From Sphingomonas aurantiaca (GTDB lineage Bacteria > Pseudomonadota > Alphaproteobacteria > Sphingomonadales > Sphingomonadaceae): 64,000 bases of DNA. Under the pieces are notes generated by a model, which did not search any database, had not been told where the DNA came from, and saw nothing but the letters and a program-made list of their open reading frames with translations. The position numbers and the translations under genes were made by a program. Positions 35,991 to 45,708 of the stretch are shown one piece after another. The stretch spans positions 124,001 to 188,000 of the forward strand of contig NZ_QAOG01000001.1 in assembly GCF_003050705.1 (NCBI RefSeq), in the 5' to 3' direction. How positions within the stretch are numbered: position 1 is the first letter of the stretch; each line of letters opens with the position of its first letter.

Positions 35991-36122
35991 GCGCGGAGGC
36001 GCGGAGACGCGGAGGTGTCTACCTCGCCGCGCAGCGGCCCTCCGATCAAAGGCCAACAAGGAGATCGGAGCGGCTGCGCCGCACGCAACACCTCCGCGTC
36101 TCCGCATCTCCGCGTCTCCGCG
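35991..36122. repeat. Intergenic inverted repeat (CTCCGCGTCTCCGCG family)
   Basis: Left arm 35991-36018 (GCGGAGGCGCGGAGACGCGG core) and right arm 36088-36122 (CTCCGCGTCTCCGCATCTCC core) are inverted. Inner arms GCGCAGCGGCCCTCCGATC and GATCGGAGCGGCTGCGC extend the pairing, so the whole 132 bp can fold into one long hairpin. It lies between hisD and nusB. Confidence 0.8.
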
Positions 36123-36203
36123 TGAACCAATCTTCTTCGCCTAGACACAGGCGAGACGCTAAGGGCTGACACGCAAGCCCCCCGCGCGTACAGGCAACCG
36201 CTT

Positions 36204-36659
36204 ATGTCCAGAACCGCCCCCCGCACAAAGGCGCGTGCCGCCGCGCGTCTCGCCGCCGTCCAGGCGACCTACCAGCATGAGATGGAGGGCACCGCGATGC
36301 CCGTCCTGCTCAACGAATTCCACCAGCACCGGCTCGGCGCGACGATCGAAGACGTCGAATATGCCGAGGCCGACGTCGATTTCTTCGACGACCTCGTGAC
36401 CGGCGCCAACGCGCGCGCGGGCGAGATCGACGTGCTGATCGAGGGTAAGCTCGCCAAGGGCTGGACGCTCGCCCGTCTCGACAAGCCGATGAAGGCGATC
36501 ATCCGCGTCGGCACGTACGAACTGCTCGCACGCAAGGACGTGCCGGTCGCCGCGGTCATCAGCGAATATGTCGACGTCGCGCATGCCTTCTACGACAAGC
36601 GCGAATCGGGCTTCGTGAACGGCCTGCTCGACGGCATCGCGAAAGAGGTTCGCGCCTGA
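36204..36659 (+). CDS. nusB: Transcription antitermination factor NusB
   Basis: A 151-residue all-helical RNA-binding protein that, with NusE (S10), forms the boxA-recognising part of rRNA antitermination complexes. The N-terminal Arg-rich helix (RTKARAAARLAAVQATYQHE) and the C-terminal ILLR-type block (MKAIIRVGTYELLARKDVPV, ISEYVDVAHAFYDKRESGFV, NGLLDGI) match NusB. The order nusB, thiL is conserved in alphaproteobacteria. A repeat element separates it from thiL. Confidence 0.94.
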   Translation: MSRTAPRTKARAAARLAAVQATYQHEMEGTAMPVLLNEFHQHRLGATIEDVEYAEADVDFFDDLVTGANARAGEIDVLIEGKLAKGWTLARLDKPMKAIIRVGTYELLARKDVPVAAVISEYVDVAHAFYDKRESGFVNGLLDGIAKEVRA

Positions 36660-36663
36660 GGAA

Positions 36664-36767
36664 CTCCCTCTCCCCGCCGGGGAGAGGGTCGGGGTGAGGG
36701 GCTGCCAAGCAGTGCGGCGCCTGGAACGGCCCCTCACCCCAGCCCTCTCCCCGGAGGGGAGAGGGAG
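36664..36767. repeat. Intergenic inverted-repeat doublet (CCCTCTCCCC family)
   Basis: Hairpins CCCTCTCCCCGCCGGGGAGAGGG (36666-36688) and CCCTCTCCCCGGAGGGGAGAGGG (36743-36765) flank inner inverted arms GGGGTGAGGGGC and GCCCCTCACCCC. It is the same family as 19309-19458. Its right end forms the ribosome-binding site of thiL. Confidence 0.85.
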
Positions 36768-36773
36768 CAGACC

Positions 36774-37667
36774 ATGACCGAAGCCGAGTTCATTGCCGCG
36801 CTCCGCCGCCTCCCGCTCCACCCGGCGGCGCGTAGTCTCAACGACGACACCGCGCTGCTCGACGCAGGCCCGCTCGTCGTGACCACCGACACGCTGGTCG
36901 AAGGCGTGCATTTCCTGCCCAGCGATCCGCCGCAGGACGTCGCGTGGAAGCTGGTCGCGACCAATCTCTCCGACCTTGCCGCCAAGGGGGCGATCCCCGA
37001 AGGGATCCTCCTCAACTACCCCTTGCGCGACGACGCGTGGGACCGCGCCTTTCTCGACGGGATCGCCGAGATCCTCGCGGCCTTCGACACGCGGATCATC
37101 GGTGGCGATACCGTCACGCTGCCGCCGGGCGCGCCGCGCATCCTGACCGTCACCGCATTCGGCAGCGACGCCGCCGCGCCGGCGCGGGGCGGTGCGCGCG
37201 CCGGCGATGCGCTCTACGTCACCGGCACGATCGGCGACGCCGGCGCAGGGCTCGCCATCGCGTTCGGCGAGGAAGGCCCGCCCGAACTGCTGGCTGCGTA
37301 CCGGCGCCCGCAGCCCCGCCTCGCCGACGGCCGCATCCTCGCGCCGCATGTCCACGCGATGATGGACGTCTCCGACGGCCTGCTGATCGACGCCGCGCGG
37401 ATGGCGCGCGCGAGCGGGCTCGCGGTGGCGATCGACTTGGCCGCCGTGCCGTTGTCGGCCGCCTATCGTGCAGTCTCGGGCGACCGGATCGCGGCGGCGA
37501 CTGCGGGCGACGATTATCAGCTCCTCTTCGCCGCGCCCGAAGAGTTCGTCACGGACGCGACGCGGATCGGCGCGTTCTCGTCCGGCGCGGGCCTTACCCT
37601 CCACGACTCGGGCACGCCCGTCCCGCTCCCGGCAAGTCTAGGCTATGAGCACGCCCCGCGGGGATAA
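36774..37667 (+). CDS. thiL: Thiamine-monophosphate kinase
   Basis: A 297-residue ATP-dependent kinase of the PurM/ThiL fold that makes thiamine diphosphate from thiamine monophosphate. The metal-binding NDDTALLD near the N-terminus, TDTLVEGVHFLPSDPP, WKLVATNLSDLAAKGAIPEG and DVSDGLLIDAARMARASG are all present. The ATG at 36774 follows GGGGAGAGGGAG (36756-36767), which is part of the upstream repeat element. hppA follows after 91 bp. Confidence 0.95.
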   Translation: MTEAEFIAALRRLPLHPAARSLNDDTALLDAGPLVVTTDTLVEGVHFLPSDPPQDVAWKLVATNLSDLAAKGAIPEGILLNYPLRDDAWDRAFLDGIAEILAAFDTRIIGGDTVTLPPGAPRILTVTAFGSDAAAPARGGARAGDALYVTGTIGDAGAGLAIAFGEEGPPELLAAYRRPQPRLADGRILAPHVHAMMDVSDGLLIDAARMARASGLAVAIDLAAVPLSAAYRAVSGDRIAAATAGDDYQLLFAAPEEFVTDATRIGAFSSGAGLTLHDSGTPVPLPASLGYEHAPRG

Positions 37668-37758
37668 CTTGCGCAATAGCCCTGCACTGATAGGCTCGTG
37701 ACATCGGGACTCGGCAAAGCCGAGACCGGAGGAGGAACTGGAAAAGGGATAGCGCCGT

Positions 37759-39915
37759 ATGACGACCGTCTATTTGGCCATGATCTGCGGCGTCATCGCC
37801 GTCCTATATGGGTTCGTCACGAGTCGACAGGTGCTCGCCGCCTCCCCCGGCAACGCCAAGATGCAGGACATCGCCGCCGCCATCCAGGAGGGCGCAAAGG
37901 CCTATCTCGGGCGCCAATATACCACGATCGCGATCGTCGGCGTCATCGTCGCGGCGATCCTGCTGTTCACGCTCGGTCGGATCTCGACGATCGGCTTCGT
38001 CATCGGCGCGGTGCTGTCGGGCGTCGCGGGCTATGTCGGGATGAACATATCCGTCCGCGCCAACGTCCGCACCGCGGAGGCCGCGCGCACGTCGCTGCAG
38101 GCCGGGCTGACGATGGCGTTCCGATCGGGCGCGGTCACCGGCATGCTCGTGGCGGGGCTCGGGCTGCTCGCGATCAGCGCGTTCTTCTGGTATCTCACCG
38201 GCCCCGCGGGCCACGCGCCCAACGACCGGATCATCGTCGAGGCACTGACCGCGCTCGCGTTCGGCGCATCGCTGATCTCGATCTTCGCGCGGTTGGGCGG
38301 CGGCATCTTCACCAAGGCGGCAGACGTCGGTGCGGATCTCGTCGGCAAGGTCGAGGCGGGCATCCCCGAGGACGACCCCCGCAACCCCGCAGTCATCGCG
38401 GATAATGTCGGCGACAATGTCGGCGACTGCGCGGGCATGGCCGCCGATCTGTTCGAGACCTATGTCGTCACGCTTGGCGTCACGATGATCTCGATCGCGC
38501 TGCTGATCCAGGCGAGCGGCGCCGAACTGATGCGGCTGATGACTCTCCCGCTGCTCGTCGGCGGCGTGTGCATCGTCACCTCGATCATCGGCACGTACAT
38601 GGTCCGCCTTGGCGGCGGCAGCATCATGGGGGCGCTGTACAAGGGCTTCTTCACCTCGACGGTCCTGTCGATCCCTGCGATCTATCTCGCCACGCAATAT
38701 GTGCTGGGCGACCTCCACCGCGTGATCGGCGGCGCAGGCTTCCTCGATCCCGCCACCGACGACCTGACGACGCAGGCAGCACCGTCGCTCACGCAGAGCT
38801 TCACCGGCATGGACCTGTTCTGGTCGATGATGATCGGGCTCGTCGTGACCGGGCTGATCGTGTGGATCACCGAATATTACACCGGCACCAACCATCGTCC
38901 GGTCCAGTCGATCGCCAAGGCGTCGGAGACCGGCCACGGCACCAACGTCATCCAGGGCCTCGCGATCAGCCTCGAATCGACCGCCCTACCGACGCTCGTC
39001 ATCGTCGTCGCGGTGATCGTCGCCTATCAGCTCGCCGGGATCATCGGCATCGCGTTTGCCGCCACCGCGATGCTCGCGCAGGCGGGGATGGTCGTCGCGC
39101 TCGACGCGTACGGCCCCGTCACCGACAATGCCGGTGGCATTGCCGAGATGGCCGGCCTGCCCGACGACGTCCGCCAGCGGACCGACGCGCTCGACGCGGT
39201 CGGCAATACCACCAAGGCGGTGACCAAGGGCTATGCGATCGGCTCGGCGGGGCTCGCCGCGCTCGTGCTGTTCGGCGCGTACACGACCGATCTCGCGACC
39301 TATTTCCCCGACGTCACCGTCGATTTCAGCCTCAGCAATCCGTATGTCATCGTTGGGCTGCTGCTCGGCGCCTTGCTCCCGTATCTGTTCGGCGCGTTCG
39401 GGATGACCGCGGTCGGTCGTGCCGCCGGCGCGGTCGTCGAGGAAGTCCGCGAGCAGTTCCGCACCAATCCCGGCATCATGCTCGGCACCAGTCGCCCCGA
39501 TTACGCGCGGACGGTGGACCTCGTGACGAAGGCGGCGATCCGCGAGATGATCGTGCCCTCGCTGCTGCCGGTGCTGTCGCCGCTCGCGGTGTATTTCATC
39601 ATCACCGCAGTCGCGGGCCAGGCAGCCGGCTTCGCCTCGCTCGGCGCGATGCTGCTCGGCGTGATCGTCTCCGGTCTGTTCGTCGCGATCTCGATGACCA
39701 GCGGCGGCGGCGCGTGGGACAATGCCAAGAAATATATCGAGGACGGCCATCACGGCGGCAAGGGCAGCGAAGCGCACAAGGCCGCGATCACCGGCGACAC
39801 GGTCGGCGATCCCTACAAGGACACTGCCGGCCCCGCGGTGAACCCGATGATCAAGATCACCAACATCGTGGCTTTGCTGCTGCTCGCGGCGCTGGCCGGC
39901 GGCGCAGTCGGCTGA
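37759..39915 (+). CDS. hppA: Membrane H+-translocating pyrophosphatase, K+-independent type
   Basis: A 718-residue integral membrane protein with about 16 helices that pumps protons using pyrophosphate. The substrate-binding block [20 protein letters not shown] followed by [20 protein letters not shown] is intact. The subtype residue is Lys in [10 protein letters not shown] (near residue 485), which marks K+-independent enzymes; K+-dependent ones have Ala there. A 5-bp-stem hairpin CTCGGCAAAGCCGAG (37710-37724) lies in the leader, and GGGAT upstream of the ATG is a weak ribosome-binding site. Confidence 0.95.
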   Translation: MTTVYLAMICGVIAVLYGFVTSRQVLAASPGNAKMQDIAAAIQEGAKAYLGRQYTTIAIVGVIVAAILLFTLGRISTIGFVIGAVLSGVAGYVGMNISVRANVRTAEAARTSLQAGLTMAFRSGAVTGMLVAGLGLLAISAFFWYLTGPAGHAPNDRIIVEALTALAFGASLISIFARLGGGIFTKAADVGADLVGKVEAGIPEDDPRNPAVIADNVGDNVGDCAGMAADLFETYVVTLGVTMISIALLIQASGAELMRLMTLPLLVGGVCIVTSIIGTYMVRLGGGSIMGALYKGFFTSTVLSIPAIYLATQYVLGDLHRVIGGAGFLDPATDDLTTQAAPSLTQSFTGMDLFWSMMIGLVVTGLIVWITEYYTGTNHRPVQSIAKASETGHGTNVIQGLAISLESTALPTLVIVVAVIVAYQLAGIIGIAFAATAMLAQAGMVVALDAYGPVTDNAGGIAEMAGLPDDVRQRTDALDAVGNTTKAVTKGYAIGSAGLAALVLFGAYTTDLATYFPDVTVDFSLSNPYVIVGLLLGALLPYLFGAFGMTAVGRAAGAVVEEVREQFRTNPGIMLGTSRPDYARTVDLVTKAAIREMIVPSLLPVLSPLAVYFIITAVAGQAAGFASLGAMLLGVIVSGLFVAISMTSGGGAWDNAKKYIEDGHHGGKGSEAHKAAITGDTVGDPYKDTAGPAVNPMIKITNIVALLLLAALAGGAVG

Positions 39916-40121
39916 CCCGCGTGACACGGGCCGGGCGCGGCCGGGGGGATCCAGCCCTCGTGCCGCGCCCCGCCCGTCGCGAAAGAGAGGCGTAACCTCG
40001 ACCGAATTCGACAGGATCCTTGCAGCACTACGGGGCCATTCCGCCTGCGCCTCTTGCCCCGGTGATCGAACGCGATAGTCTGTGCGATCGGTCGTCGGGG
40101 GATGGCCGGGGGGAGAGATGT

Positions 40122-42086
40122 ATGACGTGGCGCATGTTTACGCTGGCTGGCGTGCTGGTTCCGGCGATGATCGCCGCACAGACCGCAGTCCCCGCACCGA
40201 CACGGGACATCGCCCCCTCCACCGCACAGCCAACGCCTGCCGCAACGAACGCCCGCGTCCCAGTCGAAACCTTCGCCAAGCTCCCCGGCATCGAGAACCC
40301 GAAGATGTCGCCCGATGGTACGCGAATCGCCGCCAAGATGGCGATCGGCGGCCAGCAGGTGCTCGTCGTCGCGCCGCTGTTCCCCGGCGGCAAGATGGCC
40401 GCGGTGAAGGTCGGGGCGACCGTCGACATCAACTGGTGGCGCTGGGTCGGCGACGACTGGCTGGCGGTCGGCGTCGGTTCGCAGGACGTGCTGTACGGCG
40501 AGGACATCTATGTCACGCGCACGCTGGGCGTCAAAGCCGACATGACCAAGGTCAACCGGATCGACTGGACGCATTCCGGTGTCCGCGCGGACGACGTCTT
40601 GTGGACGGCAAGCGACGGCACGCCGCGCATCCTGCTGTCCCGACAGACCGGCATCGAAAGCGAAAGCCAATGGTATCCGCAGGTCGCCGAGGTCGATCTG
40701 TCAACCGGCCGGACGAAGACCATTGCCAGCGGCCAGAGCAACGTCTTCGACTGGTATGCCGATGGCGCGGGCGTCGTCCGGATGGGCTATCGCTATGACG
40801 ACGATTCGCGAAAAAAGGCCCTGCTCTACCGCAGTACGAACCGCGATCCGTTCAAGGTGATCGCCTCCGCACGCGGCAGCCAGACCATCGTCATCCCCAT
40901 GACCTTTCGCGCCGACGGCAGCGCGATCGCGAGTGATGATTCGGGGGGGCGTGATGAAATCTATGAGGTTTCGCTGCCCGATCTGAAGCTCGGGAAGAAG
41001 TTGTATGGCGCGGAGGGCTATGATGTCGACGGGATCGTCGAGAACGCGACCGGCGACGATATCGACGGCATCACGGTCACCGATCGCTTCGGCCATACGA
41101 TCTGGCTGAACCCGAAGCTGAAGGAGATCCAGGACGCCGTCGACAAAGCGGTCGGCACGCGGCGCGCGCGGATCGTCTCCTGGGATCGCACCCGGTCAAA
41201 ATTCCTGGTCCAGGTCGGATCGCCGTCACAGGCCGGCGCGCTGTATTTCTACGATCCCGCCAACGGATCGATGCAGCGTTATTCGTGGCAGAACACCGAT
41301 CTGAAGGGGCGCATGCTGTCGCCGGTGACGACGATCCGGTACATGGCGCGCGACGGCGTCGAGATCGAGGCGCTGCTGACATTGCCGCGTGGCCGCAGCC
41401 CCAAGGCCCTGCCGCTGATCGTGTTGCCGCATGGCGGCCCGTTCGCGCGCGATTCCGAGGACTGGGACTGGTGGGCGCAATATCTGGCGGAGACCGGCTA
41501 TGCGGTCGTCCAGCCCAATTATCGCGGATCCTCCGGCTATGGCACCGTCTTCGCCAGACGCGGCGAAGGGCAATGGGGCCTCAAGATGCAGGACGATCTG
41601 AACGACGCGATCATCGACCTTGCAAAGAAGGGCATCGCCGACCCGAAGCGCGTCTGCATGGCTGGCGCTTCCTATGGCGGCTATGCGGCGATGCGCGCCG
41701 CGCAGCGCGACGGCGCGCTGTATCGCTGCGCCATCTCCTATGCCGGCGTGTCCGACCTGCAGGCGATGCAGCGCTACGACGGCAAGTTCCTGTACGGCAA
41801 GACGCGCGGCGACTGGCTGAAGAAGCAGGCGCCCGATTACCGCAGCGTCTCGCCGCGGTTCGGTGCCGCCGATTTCTCGATCCCGATCCTGATCCTGCAC
41901 GGCCGCGAGGACAAGCGCGTCCCGGTGAAGCAGTCGCGGATGATGGCCGCGGCGCTGAAGGAGGCGGGCAAGCCCTATGACTATATCGAACAGCCGCTCG
42001 GCGACCATCATTTCACCCGCGCCGAGGACCGACTGGAGTTCCTGAAGGCGATGGGGGCGTTCCTGGCCAAGTATAATCCGGCGTAG
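40122..42086 (+). CDS. S9 family prolyl oligopeptidase-like peptidase (exported)
   Basis: 654 residues from ATG 40122 with GGGGGAGAG upstream. A signal peptide (WRMFTLAGVLVPAMIAAQTA) is followed by a beta-propeller domain (DGTRIAAKM, repeated WD-like strands) and a C-terminal alpha/beta hydrolase domain with nucleophile GASYGG, Asp in GREDKRVPVKQSRM and His in GDHHFTR. It belongs to the S9 serine peptidases (acylaminoacyl/dipeptidyl type) that sphingomonads export to the periplasm. It is a single gene 206 bp after hppA. Specificity is not predictable. Confidence 0.92.
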   Translation: MTWRMFTLAGVLVPAMIAAQTAVPAPTRDIAPSTAQPTPAATNARVPVETFAKLPGIENPKMSPDGTRIAAKMAIGGQQVLVVAPLFPGGKMAAVKVGATVDINWWRWVGDDWLAVGVGSQDVLYGEDIYVTRTLGVKADMTKVNRIDWTHSGVRADDVLWTASDGTPRILLSRQTGIESESQWYPQVAEVDLSTGRTKTIASGQSNVFDWYADGAGVVRMGYRYDDDSRKKALLYRSTNRDPFKVIASARGSQTIVIPMTFRADGSAIASDDSGGRDEIYEVSLPDLKLGKKLYGAEGYDVDGIVENATGDDIDGITVTDRFGHTIWLNPKLKEIQDAVDKAVGTRRARIVSWDRTRSKFLVQVGSPSQAGALYFYDPANGSMQRYSWQNTDLKGRMLSPVTTIRYMARDGVEIEALLTLPRGRSPKALPLIVLPHGGPFARDSEDWDWWAQYLAETGYAVVQPNYRGSSGYGTVFARRGEGQWGLKMQDDLNDAIIDLAKKGIADPKRVCMAGASYGGYAAMRAAQRDGALYRCAISYAGVSDLQAMQRYDGKFLYGKTRGDWLKKQAPDYRSVSPRFGAADFSIPILILHGREDKRVPVKQSRMMAAALKEAGKPYDYIEQPLGDHHFTRAEDRLEFLKAMGAFLAKYNPA

Positions 42087-42202
42087 CCACCGCCCGGATT
42101 CTACGCGGCCACCGCCGCGAAAGCGCCAGTACGGAGCAAACCCATCGACGACGGATGCATCTCGCTTGGACGAACGCCGGTTTGCCCCGGCATCCTCCAG
42201 CG

Positions 42203-43678
42203 ATGCGAAACCGGCCCGAAAACCATCTCTTCTACGGCGACAACCTCGCCGTCCTTCGCAAGGAAGTCGCCGACGAGAGCGTCGACCTGATCTATCTCGA
42301 CCCGCCGTTCAATTCGAACGCCAATTACGGCATCCTGTTCAAGGAACCCGACGGCAAATCCTCCAACGCGCAGATCGAGGCGTTCGAGGACACCTGGCAC
42401 TGGAACGAACGCGCCGAGGACGCCTTCGACCAGGTCCAGCGGAGCGGCAACACCAAGGCGTTCGACCTGCTGAACGCGATGCGCGGGTTCCTCGGCGACA
42501 ACGACATGATGGCGTATCTGGCGATGATGGCGGTCCGCCTGCTCGAGTTGCACCGCGTGCTCAAACCGACCGGCAGCCTGTATCTCCACTGCGATCCGAC
42601 CGCGAGCCATTATCTGAAGCTGCTGCTCGATGCGACGTTCGGGAAGCGCCATTTCCAGAACGAGATCATCTGGAGCTATCGTCGCTGGCCGTCGGTATCG
42701 CACCGCTTCCAGCGAATGCACGATTGCCTGTTGTTCTACACCAAGCGCGAATCGGGCAATTTGTTCAACACGCTCACCGTACCGCCCTCACCGAGTTCGC
42801 AAAAGCGGTGGAAGGGCGCGCTGCAGAAGGTCACGTTCACCGCGGCCGGTGTCCGCAATCCGACGCTGGAATCGGGCGTTTCGCTGGGCGTCGCGATGAA
42901 CGACGTCTGGGACATTCCGATCATCGCGCCGGTCTCCAAGGAGCGGCTGGGCTATCCCACGCAGAAACCGGTGGCGCTGCTCGAACGCATCATCGCGGCG
43001 TCGTCCAACGAGGGCGACGTGGTGCTCGATCCGTTCTGCGGGTGCGGCACCGCGGTCCACGCGGCGGAAAAACTTGGTCGGCAATGGATCGGAATCGACG
43101 TCACGCACCTCGCCATCTCGCTGATCGAAAAGCGGATGAAGGACGCGTTTCCCGCCGTCACCTTTACCGTCGAAGGCACGCCGAAGGATCTCGCCTCCGC
43201 CTACGACCTCGCGCTCAGGGACAAATACCAGTTCCAGTGGTGGGCGGTGTCGATGGTCGATGCGCTGCCGTTCGGCGGCCGGAAGAAGGGCGCGGACGGC
43301 GGGATCGACGGGCTGATCTATTTCAACGACCATGACGTCGCATCGGGCAAGATGGTCACGCACCGCGCGATCGTGTCGGTAAAGGGGGGGCTCAACCCCG
43401 ACACCGCGATGGTCGAGACGCTCGCCGCGACGATCGCGCGCGAAAAGGCGCCGATCGGCATCCTGATCATGAACGCCAAGCCGACGCGCGAGATGGAGCG
43501 CCGCGCCGCCGCGGTGGGGATCTACCGCGCGGGTGTCGACGAGACGTTTCCCAAGCTCCAGATCCTGACTCTCGCCGATCTGTTCCAGGGCCTGCGTCCG
43601 CGCATTCCCAATGTCGACCGCGCCGCCTTCCGTCGCGCCGCGCGGGAAGCGACCGTGTATCAGGCGAGCCTGTTGTGA
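42203..43678 (+). CDS. DNA methyltransferase fused to a restriction-endonuclease-like domain
   Basis: 491 residues from ATG 42203 (an in-frame ATG at 42155 is possible; neither has a clear ribosome-binding site). The N-terminal two thirds are a beta-class amino methyltransferase: motif IV DLIYLDPPFNSN (near 28-39) precedes motif I VLDPFCGCGTAVHAAEKLGR (near 275). The C-terminal 140 residues (WWAVSMVDALPFGGRKKGAD, GGIDGLIYFND, then AIVSVKGGLNPDT near 390) have the spaced Asp and x-x-K of PD-(D/E)xK nucleases of the Mrr/Vsr-like type. So it may be a one-chain restriction-modification enzyme or a methylase with a dead nuclease. No separate restriction or specificity gene adjoins. Confidence 0.85.
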   Translation: MRNRPENHLFYGDNLAVLRKEVADESVDLIYLDPPFNSNANYGILFKEPDGKSSNAQIEAFEDTWHWNERAEDAFDQVQRSGNTKAFDLLNAMRGFLGDNDMMAYLAMMAVRLLELHRVLKPTGSLYLHCDPTASHYLKLLLDATFGKRHFQNEIIWSYRRWPSVSHRFQRMHDCLLFYTKRESGNLFNTLTVPPSPSSQKRWKGALQKVTFTAAGVRNPTLESGVSLGVAMNDVWDIPIIAPVSKERLGYPTQKPVALLERIIAASSNEGDVVLDPFCGCGTAVHAAEKLGRQWIGIDVTHLAISLIEKRMKDAFPAVTFTVEGTPKDLASAYDLALRDKYQFQWWAVSMVDALPFGGRKKGADGGIDGLIYFNDHDVASGKMVTHRAIVSVKGGLNPDTAMVETLAATIAREKAPIGILIMNAKPTREMERRAAAVGIYRAGVDETFPKLQILTLADLFQGLRPRIPNVDRAAFRRAAREATVYQASLL

Positions 43679-43709
43679 GTGCGCCGGACTGTCGTGATCG
43701 CAATCGCGC

Positions 43710-43726
43710 CGTCATCCTGACGAAGG
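43710..43726 (+). repeat. Solitary half-copy of CGTCATCCTGACGAAAG repeat
   Basis: CGTCATCCTGACGAAGG matches the arm of the inverted doublet at 60376-60457 except near its end, but no inverted partner is seen within the 214-bp spacer between the methyltransferase and infA. The rest of that spacer has no recognisable gene; the infA promoter must lie in it. Confidence 0.5.
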
Positions 43727-43892
43727 GTTGCATAGCGCGCCCTTGTTTCCCGCGTACCGGACGACGATATTTACAGTTCGATCAGCGGCCATGGGCATCG
43801 GGCCCGTGACCGTCCTTCGGCCGTGCTTTCCTTTTTCGCGAACCTGCGGTAAGGGCGCTCGTCCCGAAATTCCCCCAATTCAGAGATTATAT

Positions 43893-44111
43893 TTGGCCAA
43901 GGAAGAACTGCTCGAGATGCGCGGCCGCGTGGTGGAACTCCTCCCCAACGCGATGTTCCGGGTTCAGCTCGAAAACGACCACGAGATTCTCGGTCACACC
44001 GCCGGCAAGATGCGCAAGAACCGCATCCGCGTGCTGGTCGGCGACGAGGTGCTGTGCGAACTCACACCGTATGATCTGACCAAGGGTCGCATCACCTACC
44101 GCTTCAAATAA
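43893..44111 (+). CDS. infA: Translation initiation factor IF-1
   Basis: A 72-residue S1/OB-fold protein that occupies the ribosomal A site during initiation; the length is exactly that of the family. The sequence [40 protein letters not shown] and [13 protein letters not shown] is unmistakable. The only possible start is TTG at 43893, with no strong Shine-Dalgarno sequence (TTCAGAGA upstream), so expression may depend on the TTG context. maf follows after 78 bp. Confidence 0.97.
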   Translation: MAKEELLEMRGRVVELLPNAMFRVQLENDHEILGHTAGKMRKNRIRVLVGDEVLCELTPYDLTKGRITYRFK

Positions 44112-44189
44112 GCGCGTGTGTGCACCCGCACCCCTGCTTAGATCATAAGGCGCGTGCCCCGGCACGCACCGCTTCATAACGAGGCACCA

Positions 44190-44756
44190 ATGCTGGTCCT
44201 GGCCTCTTCCTCGCCCCGCCGCCGCGACCTGCTCGCGCGGCTCGGCGTCGTGCCGTCGCGCGTGGCATCCCCCGACATCGACGAGGCCCCGCGCAAGGCC
44301 GAACCACCCCGCGCCTATGCGCTGCGCCTCGCGATCGAGAAGGCCAGCGCGGTCGCGCGCGCCGAGGGCGAGATCGTGCTCGCCGGCGATACGACGATCG
44401 CGCTCGGCAGCCGTATCCTGCCCCCCGCCGACACGGTGGAGATCCAGCGCGACCTGCTCGGCAAGCTGTCCGGCCGGCGCCACCATTGCCTGTCCACGGT
44501 CTGCGTGATCGACGCGGCGGGCAAGGTGCGGACCCGGATCGCCGACACGGTCGTCGCGTTCAAGCCGCTCTCGGCCGCGGAGATCGACGCGTACATCGCG
44601 TGCGGCGAAGGGCTCGGCAAGGCCGGCGGCTATGCGATCCAGGGCCGCGCCGAGGCGTTCGTGCGCTTCCTGTCGGGCAGCCATTCGGGCGTTATCGGCC
44701 TGCCGCTGTTCGAAACGCGCGCGCTGTTGAAGACCGCTGGCGTCGCGCTTGCCTGA
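44190..44756 (+). CDS. maf: Maf family nucleotide pyrophosphatase
   Basis: 188 residues from ATG 44190 with GAGG upstream. The N-terminal SSSPRRRDLLARLG and the EIVLAGDTT, LGKAGGYAIQGRAEAFVRFL and GSHSGVIGLPLFET blocks match Maf/YhdE proteins, which hydrolyse non-canonical or canonical NTPs to NMPs. It starts the run maf, RNase E/G, yacG that overlaps throughout and resembles the infA-maf-rng-yacG order of alphaproteobacteria. dTTP/UTP versus m7GTP specificity is not decided. Confidence 0.9.
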   Translation: MLVLASSSPRRRDLLARLGVVPSRVASPDIDEAPRKAEPPRAYALRLAIEKASAVARAEGEIVLAGDTTIALGSRILPPADTVEIQRDLLGKLSGRRHHCLSTVCVIDAAGKVRTRIADTVVAFKPLSAAEIDAYIACGEGLGKAGGYAIQGRAEAFVRFLSGSHSGVIGLPLFETRALLKTAGVALA

Positions 44757-44766
44757 CGCAGGGCCC

Positions 44767-45708
44767 GTGTGGCTCTACGAAGCCGGCATCGGCGAAGCAC
44801 GCGCTGCGCTGGTGCAGGACGACCGGATTATCGAAGCCGCGATCGAGCTCGAAGACGATAGCGCGCTGAAGGTCGGCCTCGTCGCCCGCGCGCGTCTCGT
44901 CGAACTGCTGCCGGGTCGGCGTGGCCGCGTGACGCTCGATGGCGGCGACGCGCTGATCAACCACCTTCCCCCCGGAATCACGCAAGGCGCCAGCCTGACC
45001 GTCGAGATCGTCCGCGAGGCACTGCCCGAATCCGGCCGTGCCAAGCTCGCCAAGACGGTCCCGAGCGATTCGACGCCCTGCCCTGCCCCCACGCTGTACG
45101 ATCGCCTCGTGGCGACCGGCCTGCCCGTCCTCAGCCCGCGCGCGCACGAATCCGATGCGCTGGAGGCAGCGGGCTGGTCGGAATTGCTCGACGAGGCGAT
45201 GAGCGGCGAGATCGTCTTTCCGCTCGGCGCGCTGCGCCTGTCGCCGACGCCGGCGATGACGCTGTTCGACGTCGACGGCGCGCCGCCGCTCGATGCGCTG
45301 GCGATCGCCGCCGCGCACGCGGTTGCGCGGGCGATTCGCCGGCACGGGATCGGCGGATCGATCGGCATCGATTTTCCGACCATCGCCGGCAAGGTGCAAC
45401 GCGGCGCCGTCGCCGCCGCGATCGACGAATCGCTGCCGCCCCCCTTCGAGCGCACCGCGATGAACGGCTTCGGCTTCCTGCAGATCGTCTGCCCGCGCCC
45501 GCGTGCGTCGATCCCCGAGATTTTGCGCGCCGATCCGGTCGGCGCCGCGGTGCGCGCGACGCTGCGTACGCTCGAGCGGACCCCGCCGACCGCGTCGCGC
45601 CGCCACACGCTGCCTGCCAGCGTCCACGCACGCCTCATGGCGCGCGCCGAGTGGCTGGCGGAACTCGCACGCCGCACGGGCGTCGTCCACGAACTGGAGA
45701 GCGCATGA
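44767..45708 (+). CDS. Ribonuclease E/G family protein, short form
   Basis: 313 residues from a GTG at 44767 (TTG 44749, overlapping the maf stop, is an alternative). It is a short RNase E/G relative: an S1-like N-terminal part (VARARLVELLPGRRGRVTLD, GASLTVEIVREALPESGRAK) and a catalytic part with Asp residues in MTLFDVDGAPP and IGIDFPTIAGK, which match the metal-binding positions. It lacks the zinc-link and the large scaffold of RNase E. The stop overlaps the yacG ATG (ATGA). A role in RNA processing is likely; targets unknown. Confidence 0.85.
   Translation: MWLYEAGIGEARAALVQDDRIIEAAIELEDDSALKVGLVARARLVELLPGRRGRVTLDGGDALINHLPPGITQGASLTVEIVREALPESGRAKLAKTVPSDSTPCPAPTLYDRLVATGLPVLSPRAHESDALEAAGWSELLDEAMSGEIVFPLGALRLSPTPAMTLFDVDGAPPLDALAIAAAHAVARAIRRHGIGGSIGIDFPTIAGKVQRGAVAAAIDESLPPPFERTAMNGFGFLQIVCPRPRASIPEILRADPVGAAVRATLRTLERTPPTASRRHTLPASVHARLMARAEWLAELARRTGVVHELESA

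Noticed and set aside
37668..37758. Riboswitch in the hppA leader suggested by the hairpin CTCGGCAAAGCCGAG
   Set aside because: Only a 5-bp stem is present and no known riboswitch core could be matched in the 91-bp leader.
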